From assembly GCA_945788155.1 (NCBI GenBank), contig CALZKX010000182.1, forward strand, positions 1 to 5,154: DNA of 5,154 nt. Reading direction: 5' to 3'. Positions 1-5,154 of the stretch are shown here, piece after piece. Within the stretch, counting starts at the first letter, position 1, and each line of letters starts with the position of its first letter. Under the pieces are notes generated by a model, which did no database searches, was not told the DNA's origin, and was given only the letters and a program-made list of their open reading frames with translations. The stretch comes from an uncultured Flavobacteriaceae bacterium. GTDB taxonomy: Bacteria > Bacteroidota > Bacteroidia > Flavobacteriales > Flavobacteriaceae. The position numbers and the translations under genes are program-made.

Positions 1-1211
1 AAATCTCATTACATAGTTTAAAAGATTTTGTAAATACAAGTCTTGAGTATTTAGAACATTCTATTCGTGCAAATAGAAGAAAGGACAATTTATTTCATGC
101 CTATAATTTAATAACAGTTGATGACAAATCTGCTAAAATTTCATATTTAAATGAAATGCTTGAAGGTCAAGTAGCTGTGTTAAGCTCTAAGTGTTTATCT
201 TCTGCTAAAGCTCTAGATATATTGGATGCTATGAAGTATAGTGCTTTGTTTAGAGAAGACCAATACAGTTATTTGTTATATCCTAATAAGGATTTACCAA
301 GCTTTATTAATAGAAATACAATTCCAAAAGAACGTGTTTTAAAATCAAACTTGTTACAACAACTTGTGGCTGATAAGAACACTCAAATTATTGAGCAAGA
401 TATAAAAGGCGCTTATCATTTTAATGGCAATTTTAAAAATGCAAATAACTTAAAAGAAGCATTGAATATACTTTCTGAAACGAAATACAAACCACTTGTT
501 AAATCAGATTCAAAGTTAGTTCTAGATATTTTTGAAGAAATATTTGACCATAAATCATTTACAGGTCGTTCAGGTACTTTTTACGGTTATGAAGGTCTTG
601 GCTCGATTTATTGGCACATGGTTTCTAAGCTATTATTGAGCGTTCAAGAATGCTGTTTAAAAGCTATTAGAAAAAATGAAAGCCCTAAGCTTATAGGGAA
701 ACTATTAGACCATTATTACGAAATACAAGAAGGAATAGGAGTGCATAAACCACCAAAATTGTATGGTGCTTTCCCAATAGATCCTTATTCACATACACCT
801 GCAGGAAAAGGTGCGCAACAACCAGGTATGACAGGTCAGGTAAAAGAAGATATTATATGTCGTTTTGGAGAACTTGGTGTATTTGTCAATGAAGGTAAAT
901 TGCAATTCGACCCTTGTTTACTTAGGCAAAGAGAATTTTTAAAGGAAGAAAAAACATTTAGATATATTGATGTAGCTCAGGAACAAAAATCCTTAGAACT
1001 ATCAATAAACTCATTGGCATTTACCTATTGTCAAGTTCCTGTCATTTACGAAATATCAAATAAAGAAAGTGCTGAGGTTTTTAAAAGCGATACTACTAGT
1101 GTAAAATTAGATAATTTAATAATTGATGCTGCTACAAGTGAAAAAATATTCAAGAGAACTGGAGAAGTAACACTTCTCAGAATAAGAATCAATCAAAGTA
1201 TTTTAAAATGA
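1..1211 (+). CDS. C-terminal part of a large GH94/GH149-like beta-glucan phosphorylase (5' end outside window)
   Basis: The reading frame is open from the left edge (first full codon at 3) without a stop, so the Met codon at 156 is internal and about 402 residues of a longer protein are visible. Counting from that Met as 1, a stretch at 135-155 (FTGRSGTFYGYEGLGSIYWH, then Met) and one at 224-256 (PGMTGQVKED ... GKLQFDPCLL) recall the end of the GH94-type (alpha/alpha)6 barrel: a G...W/H helix start, then a Gly/Thr loop and helix, then 'gL.fdP.L' leading into the C-terminal beta-sandwich. Upstream, LFHAYNLI and YPNKDLPSF fit my memory of GH149 proteins of about 1,100 residues. GH149 enzymes phosphorolyse beta-1,3-oligoglucans to glucose 1-phosphate in the cytoplasm. 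The catalytic Asp should lie in the missing part. The stop overlaps the next start (ATGA). Family assignment is by recall and motif likeness only; GH94, GH161 or an inactive relative remain possible. Confidence 0.66.
   Translation, partial: ISLHSLKDFVNTSLEYLEHSIRANRRKDNLFHAYNLITVDDKSAKISYLNEMLEGQVAVLSSKCLSSAKALDILDAMKYSALFREDQYSYLLYPNKDLPSFINRNTIPKERVLKSNLLQQLVADKNTQIIEQDIKGAYHFNGNFKNANNLKEALNILSETKYKPLVKSDSKLVLDIFEEIFDHKSFTGRSGTFYGYEGLGSIYWHMVSKLLLSVQECCLKAIRKNESPKLIGKLLDHYYEIQEGIGVHKPPKLYGAFPIDPYSHTPAGKGAQQPGMTGQVKEDIICRFGELGVFVNEGKLQFDPCLLRQREFLKEEKTFRYIDVAQEQKSLELSINSLAFTYCQVPVIYEISNKESAEVFKSDTTSVKLDNLIIDAATSEKIFKRTGEVTLLRIRINQSILK
1208..1211 (+). other. ATGA stop/start overlap (translational coupling)
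   Basis: The TGA of the phosphorylase-like gene (1209-1211) shares two bases with the ATG of the GH17 gene (1208-1210). No clear Shine-Dalgarno sequence precedes it (ttttaaa), so re-initiation by terminating ribosomes is the likely way the GH17 gene is translated. It ties a probably cytoplasmic enzyme to a secreted one in a single transcript. Confidence 0.8.
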
Positions 1212-2521
1212 AAAAGAACGCAATCATCATACTACTAGCCTTAGCAGTTATGCTTGCATTTTCATGTAAAAAACAACAAACTAAAGAACAATTAATGCAG
1301 TCGCAAATAAACATATCAGCTAAAGACATTTTGGGTAATCCTGAATATTTGGCAATTTCTTATGGTGCTTATCGAGAAAATTCACGCAAAATACAGCCTA
1401 CTATTCCCGAAATAAAAGAGGACCTTAAAATTATGGCTGCTATGGGGATTAAAATATTGCGAACCTATAATGTGCACTTTCCACATGCAAAAAACATTTT
1501 AATAGCAATTTCTGAACTCAAAAAAGAAGACCCTAATTTTGAAATGTATGTCATGTTAGGAGCTTGGATAGAAGCTAAAAACGCATTTTCTGAAGCAACA
1601 GAAAAGATTCGCAATCAAGAAGGAGAAAGATATATGCCTGATATTGATGAAATGATTGGAAACAAGATTGAGATTGAAAAGGCTATCAAGCTAACAAAGC
1701 AGTACCCAGACATCGTCAAGGTTTTAGCAGTTGGTAATGAAGGGATGGTGCATTGGGCTACCGAATACTTTGTGGAACCTTCAATCATTTTAAAATGGGT
1801 AAATCATCTTCAAAATTTAAAAAATAAAGCCGAATTACCTAAACAATTATGGATTACAAGTTCCGATAATTTTGCTGCTTGGGGAGGAGGTGATTTAGTT
1901 TATCATAAGGAAGATTTAGTAAAGCTAGTTAAATCTGTGGACTATATTTCAATGCACACCTACGCGTATCATGACACACATTATTCACCAGATTATTGGA
2001 TTAATGATACTACTGAATATGATAACGATTTGCAAAAAATTGATGCTGCAATGCTAAGAGCAAAAAATTATGCCATATCACAATATGAGAGTGTAAAATC
2101 TTTTATCGATAGTTTAGGTATTGATAAACCAATTCATATAGGAGAATCAGGTTGGGCGACTCAATCAAACGGATTGTATGGCAAAAACGGTTCTAGAGCA
2201 ACCGATGAATACAAAGCAGCACTCTATTACAAGCATTTACGCGATTGGACTAATAAAGCTGGTATCTCATGTTTCTATTTTGAAGCTTTTGATGAAAATT
2301 GGAAAGATGCTGAAAACCCTAGAGGATCTGAAAACCATTTCGGCTTGTTCACCATCGATGGTAAAGCAAAATATGCCCTTTGGGATTTAGTTGATAAAGG
2401 TGTGTTTGAAGGATTAGGGAGAAATGGAAAGCCAATTACTAAAACTTATAATGGCAACATAAAAGAACTCATGAAAGATGTTTTGGTGCCAAATACTAAA
2501 GCTGAAGTTATTAATAATTAA
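1208..2521 (+). CDS. GH17 beta-1,3-glucanase, lipoprotein
   Basis: A 437-residue secreted glycosidase of family GH17 (clan GH-A TIM barrel), a family that cleaves beta-1,3-glucans with retention of configuration. Residues 1-19 form a lipoprotein signal (MKKN, hydrophobic core, AFSC) with the lipidated Cys at 20. The barrel covers about 40-400. AVGNEG (174-179) supplies the acid/base Glu178 and HIGESGWAT (310-318) the nucleophile Glu313; FEAFDENWK (358-366) is the usual GH17 strand-8 motif. Length and both catalytic Glu residues are intact. The start ATG overlaps the upstream stop by 4 nt, which suggests translational coupling, and the signal peptide begins exactly there, so this start is well supported. 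Residues after Cys20 are KKQQ, with no acidic surface-export signal, so a periplasm-facing position is more likely than surface display. Likely role: shortening of laminarin chains. Endo- versus exo-action cannot be read from the sequence. Confidence 0.92.
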   Translation: MKKNAIIILLALAVMLAFSCKKQQTKEQLMQSQINISAKDILGNPEYLAISYGAYRENSRKIQPTIPEIKEDLKIMAAMGIKILRTYNVHFPHAKNILIAISELKKEDPNFEMYVMLGAWIEAKNAFSEATEKIRNQEGERYMPDIDEMIGNKIEIEKAIKLTKQYPDIVKVLAVGNEGMVHWATEYFVEPSIILKWVNHLQNLKNKAELPKQLWITSSDNFAAWGGGDLVYHKEDLVKLVKSVDYISMHTYAYHDTHYSPDYWINDTTEYDNDLQKIDAAMLRAKNYAISQYESVKSFIDSLGIDKPIHIGESGWATQSNGLYGKNGSRATDEYKAALYYKHLRDWTNKAGISCFYFEAFDENWKDAENPRGSENHFGLFTIDGKAKYALWDLVDKGVFEGLGRNGKPITKTYNGNIKELMKDVLVPNTKAEVINN

Positions 2522-2524
2522 ATA

Positions 2525-3541
2525 GTGAATAAGAAAGTACAATACATATTAGTTTTATTATGCATCACTTTAATCTCATGCAAAAGTGAGACCCAAGTTG
2601 ATAAAGTATCTGTTTCTAAAAGACAACTATTAGTGAATGAAAAACAATACATAATTAAGGGCATTTGTTATCATCCTGTTCCTAAAGGAAGCACTGTTAG
2701 AAGTTTCAATAATTTAGAACAAGACCTTGCATTAATGGTTGAAGCTGGAATTAATACCATTAGAGTATATGCGCCTATTGAGGAGAAAAAGGTTCTCGAC
2801 AGAATTGATGAATTGGGCTTAAAAGTTATTATAGGTTTTGGTTATAACGATAAAAAAGAACCTTACGATATACTATCTGGAACGTTCATAGATTATGTTA
2901 AAAAATACAAGAACCACAACGCTATTTTAATGTGGGAACTGGGTAACGAATATAATTACCATCCCGAATGGTTTAAAGGCGATTTAAAGAACTGGTACAA
3001 CGACATGAATGATGCAGCAGCATTGATTCACGAAACCGATACCAATCATCCTGTTACAACAGCACATGGCGATTTACCTGATGACTTGGCCTTGTCCATA
3101 GGAACCAACATTGATGTTTGGGGAATGAATGTGTATCGTTGGGATAATCCAGAAACCATTTATAAACAATGGGAAAACCTAAGCGGTAAACCTATGTATT
3201 TATCGGAAGCTGGAGCAGATAGTTTCATGAAAATTGCAAATGAAGGTTATCAACAAGGTGAAAACCAACAAGCCCAAGCCGATGCTAATACTAAAATTTT
3301 AAACAACGTTTTCGCCAATACTAATATTGGCTCTGGAGTCACACTATTTTCATTTTTAGATGGATGGTGGAAAGCTGGAAATCCTAATATCCAGGACACA
3401 GGTGGAATTGCTCCAAATAGTACTGGCGTACCTTACGATGGTACACCAAATGAAGAATATTGGGGAATAGTAGATATTGATAGAAACAAGAAAAAAACCT
3501 TTGATGTTGTAAGACTGAGGTATAAATCATCAAATAATTAA
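2525..3541 (+). CDS. Clan GH-A glycosidase (GH2/GH72-like TIM barrel), lipoprotein, family uncertain
   Basis: A 338-residue lipoprotein: hydrophobic signal at 1-18, lipobox LISC with Cys19. It is a bare TIM barrel without the beta-sandwich domains of full GH2 enzymes. Order of motifs: VNEKQYIIKGICYHP (37-51, strand 1), AGINTIRVYAP (74-84), MWELGNE (136-142) with probable acid/base Glu142, WGMNVYRWD (199-207), PMYLSEAG (223-230) with probable nucleophile Glu228, and FSFLDGWWK (275-283). The N-E pair, the N.Y.W motif and the 86-residue spacing fit the GH2 barrel; the 'IKG..Y.P' and 'INTIRVY' strands also resemble GH72 beta-1,3-glucanosyltransferases. Context suggests a beta-1,3- or beta-1,6-glucan substrate. 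The start is GTG, 3 nt after the preceding stop; it is chosen because the signal peptide needs it and the next in-frame Met is residue 71. Retaining glycosidase or transglycosylase: high confidence; exact family and substrate: open. Confidence 0.85.
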   Translation: MNKKVQYILVLLCITLISCKSETQVDKVSVSKRQLLVNEKQYIIKGICYHPVPKGSTVRSFNNLEQDLALMVEAGINTIRVYAPIEEKKVLDRIDELGLKVIIGFGYNDKKEPYDILSGTFIDYVKKYKNHNAILMWELGNEYNYHPEWFKGDLKNWYNDMNDAAALIHETDTNHPVTTAHGDLPDDLALSIGTNIDVWGMNVYRWDNPETIYKQWENLSGKPMYLSEAGADSFMKIANEGYQQGENQQAQADANTKILNNVFANTNIGSGVTLFSFLDGWWKAGNPNIQDTGGIAPNSTGVPYDGTPNEEYWGIVDIDRNKKKTFDVVRLRYKSSNN

Positions 3542-3548
3542 AACGAAG

Positions 3549-5030
3549 ATGATGAAACTAAAACACTATATCATTGTATTAATTGGATTATCTATGAGCT
3601 GTAATTCTAATCAACTAGAGGTCGAAGTTTACGAAACATCTGCTTCAGGAAACAAATTGACTAAAATTTCTGAATTTACACCATCAAAAAACCCATCAGA
3701 AATCACAATCAATCCAGATAAAAAATATCAAACCATTACAGGTTTTGGAGGCTCGTTTACCGAATCTTCCGCCTATTTGCTAAATCGATTAAGTAAACCT
3801 AATAGAGACAAAATTCTGCAAGCTTATTTCGGCGAACAAGGTGCACGCTATTCACTTACTAGAACACACATTGCGTCTTGTGATTTTTCATTGAACAATT
3901 ACACTTACGCACCAGTTGAAGGCGATTTAACTTTAGAGAATTTCTCTATTGATGAGGATAGAGATGACCTTATTCCCATAATAAAAGAAGCCATGGCAAT
4001 TTCAAAAGAAGGCTTTAAAATAATAGCATCACCTTGGACCGCACCACCTTGGATGAAAGACAACAAATCTTATGTAGGTGGAAAATTGTTGCCAGAGCAT
4101 TACAAAACGTTTGCTTTGTATTTCAATGAATATTTAGAGGCTTATAAAGCTGAAGGTATTGATATTTGGGGAATTACTCCAGTAAACGAACCACATGGAA
4201 ATGGTAATAATTGGGAAAGCATGCACTTTTCCCCTGAAGAAGAAACAGATTTTGTACAAAACTATTTGGGGCCAAAACTGGAAGCAGAAGGCTATGGTAA
4301 TGTTAAAATTTTAGGCTACGACCAAAATAGGGCAGGTTTAAAAGAATGGGTAGATGTGATGTTTAAAGATGAAGCGTCTTCAAAATACTTTGCAGGAACA
4401 GCTATTCATTGGTATGAAAGCACCTATGATTATTTCCCTGAAGATTTGCAATATGCTTATAATAAAGCACCAGATAAATATTTAATAGAAACCGAAGGTT
4501 GTGTTGATGCCGAAGTGCCAAAATGGCAAGACGATGCTTGGTATTGGAGCAAAGAAGCAACCGATTGGGGTTGGGATTGGGCTCCCGAAGACCAAAAGTA
4601 TTTACATCCAAAATATGTTCCTGTGTACAGATATGCAAGAGACATTATAGGAAGCCTTAACAATTGGGTAGATGGTTGGGTAGATTGGAACATGGTATTG
4701 GATAGACAAGGCGGCCCAAACTGGTTTGAAAATTGGTGTGTAGCTCCAGTAATTGTTAATCCTGATACCGATGAGGTTTATGTTACACCTCTTTACTACA
4801 CCTTATCACATTTTAGTCGCTTTATAAGACCTAACGCTCAGGTTATTGATGTTTCAAACTCAGATGATGAGTTAATGGTGACTGCAGCTAAAAATCCGGA
4901 TGGTACAATTGCGATTGTGGTTCTTAATCAAAGTACAGAAGCAAATAACTTTAATATTTCAATAGGAGATAAGAATACGAATATATCCATTAGTCCCAAA
5001 GCAATTCAAACAATAACGCTTATTAATTAA
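3549..5030 (+). CDS. GH30 beta-glucosidase / beta-1,6-glucanase, lipoprotein
   Basis: A 493-residue GH30 enzyme (TIM barrel plus side beta-sandwich). Signal peptide 1-17, lipobox SMSC with Cys18. QTITGFGGSFTESSA (61-75) is the N-terminal GH30 hallmark; SPWTAPPWMK (161-170) and WGITPVNEP (207-215) follow, with acid/base Glu214; LIETEGCV (312-319) carries nucleophile Glu316, matching the SEACV motif of human glucocerebrosidase. A Trp-rich stretch (326-344) lies just after it. Residues about 415-493 form the C-terminal GH30 beta-sandwich. Length is normal and both catalytic residues are present. Two ATG codons stand in tandem (3549 and 3552); either may be the start. The gap to the upstream stop is 7 nt. 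In marine Flavobacteriia, GH30 enzymes next to GH17 genes have been shown to release beta-1,6-linked glucose from laminarin; that role is inferred here. Subfamily (GH30_1 or GH30_3) is not settled, and a beta-glucosylceramidase name from automatic annotation would be misleading. Confidence 0.93.
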   Translation: MMKLKHYIIVLIGLSMSCNSNQLEVEVYETSASGNKLTKISEFTPSKNPSEITINPDKKYQTITGFGGSFTESSAYLLNRLSKPNRDKILQAYFGEQGARYSLTRTHIASCDFSLNNYTYAPVEGDLTLENFSIDEDRDDLIPIIKEAMAISKEGFKIIASPWTAPPWMKDNKSYVGGKLLPEHYKTFALYFNEYLEAYKAEGIDIWGITPVNEPHGNGNNWESMHFSPEEETDFVQNYLGPKLEAEGYGNVKILGYDQNRAGLKEWVDVMFKDEASSKYFAGTAIHWYESTYDYFPEDLQYAYNKAPDKYLIETEGCVDAEVPKWQDDAWYWSKEATDWGWDWAPEDQKYLHPKYVPVYRYARDIIGSLNNWVDGWVDWNMVLDRQGGPNWFENWCVAPVIVNPDTDEVYVTPLYYTLSHFSRFIRPNAQVIDVSNSDDELMVTAAKNPDGTIAIVVLNQSTEANNFNISIGDKNTNISISPKAIQTITLIN

Positions 5031-5039
5031 ACAAAAAGT

Positions 5040-5154
5040 ATGTCTGGTATTACGAGAATGAATAAAGTATCGATGGGACAAAAAATAGCCTTTGGTATTG
5101 GTATGCTTGCCAATCAAATGTTTCCAGCCATATTGGGAATATTTATGGTTGTAC
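5040..5154 (+). CDS. N-terminus of an MFS/GPH-type sugar transporter (3' end outside window)
   Basis: Thirty-eight codons run without a stop to the right edge. The protein starts MSGITRMNKVSMGQKIAFGIG and continues into a hydrophobic segment from about residue 15 to the edge, which would be the first transmembrane helix. A short polar start followed by 'G.KI.FGIG.LANQMFPA' is typical of the glycoside-pentoside-hexuronide:cation symporter branch of the major facilitator superfamily in Bacteroidota. Such proteins take up sugars or short oligosaccharides across the inner membrane. The start at 5040 lies 9 nt after the GH30 stop behind an A-rich leader (acaaaaagt); Met codons at residues 7 and 12 are alternatives. 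Substrate is inferred from the operon: glucose or beta-1,3-gluco-oligosaccharides. With so little sequence, another MFS subgroup is possible. Confidence 0.72.
   Translation, partial: MSGITRMNKVSMGQKIAFGIGMLANQMFPAILGIFMVV

Noticed and set aside
156..158. ATG at 156 as the start of the first gene
   Set aside because: The same frame stays open and codes protein-like sequence (for example LFHAYNLI) back to position 3, so the gene begins outside the window.
2178..2390. 70-codon open frame inside the GH17 gene
   Set aside because: It lies in another frame over the nucleophile and C-terminal part of a clear GH17 gene and shows no recognisable protein features.
2513..3541. Identical AATAATTAA at the ends of the GH17 and GH-A genes (2513-2521 and 3533-3541)
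   Set aside because: These are just Asn-Asn-stop in an AT-rich genome; nine bases of such composition recur by chance and no longer repeat surrounds them.
4402..4693. Two overlapping antisense open frames opposite the GH30 gene
   Set aside because: Both are opposite a well-conserved GH30 catalytic region, overlap one another, and have low-complexity composition; they are shadows of the real gene.
5031..5039. Possible terminator or promoter between the GH30 and transporter genes
   Set aside because: The 9-nt gap is too short for either and has no hairpin; the genes are best read as one transcript.

Overview
The window looks like part of a polysaccharide-utilisation locus from a marine-type member of the Bacteroidota, most likely Flavobacteriia. 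This rests on the AT-rich sequence, A-rich translation starts with little Shine-Dalgarno signal, three consecutive secreted glycosidases with short SPII lipoprotein signals ending in Ser-Cys, and the gene combination itself. Genus cannot be named from the sequence alone.

Layout: all genes are on the + strand and almost back to back. (1) 1-1211 is the C-terminal ~402 residues of a large protein, open at the left edge, that resembles the GH94/GH149 class of inverting beta-glucan phosphorylases, best guess GH149 (beta-1,3-oligoglucan phosphorylase). (2) 1208-2521 is a GH17 lipoprotein, a beta-1,3-glucanase type. (3) 2525-3541 is a small clan GH-A TIM-barrel lipoprotein that starts with GTG, resembles the GH2 catalytic barrel and also GH72, and has no firm family. 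(4) 3549-5030 is a GH30 lipoprotein, probably a beta-glucosidase or beta-1,6-glucanase. (5) 5040-5154 is the first 38 residues of an MFS/GPH-type sugar transporter, cut by the right edge. Junctions are a 4-nt ATGA overlap and then gaps of 3, 7 and 9 nt, so this is one operon that continues beyond both ends. There is no non-coding stretch worth describing, and no RNA gene, repeat array, mobile element, internal promoter or terminator was seen.

How the genes fit together (inference from families): the natural substrate is a beta-1,3-glucan with beta-1,6 branches, such as the algal storage glucan laminarin. The GH30 enzyme would remove beta-1,6-linked glucose, the GH17 enzyme and the unassigned GH-A enzyme would shorten the beta-1,3 backbone in the cell envelope, the transporter would carry the products across the inner membrane, and the phosphorylase would split oligosaccharides in the cytoplasm to glucose 1-phosphate. 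GH17 plus GH30 laminarin loci are known from marine Flavobacteriia. The less familiar parts are the phosphorylase arm and the unassigned GH-A protein.
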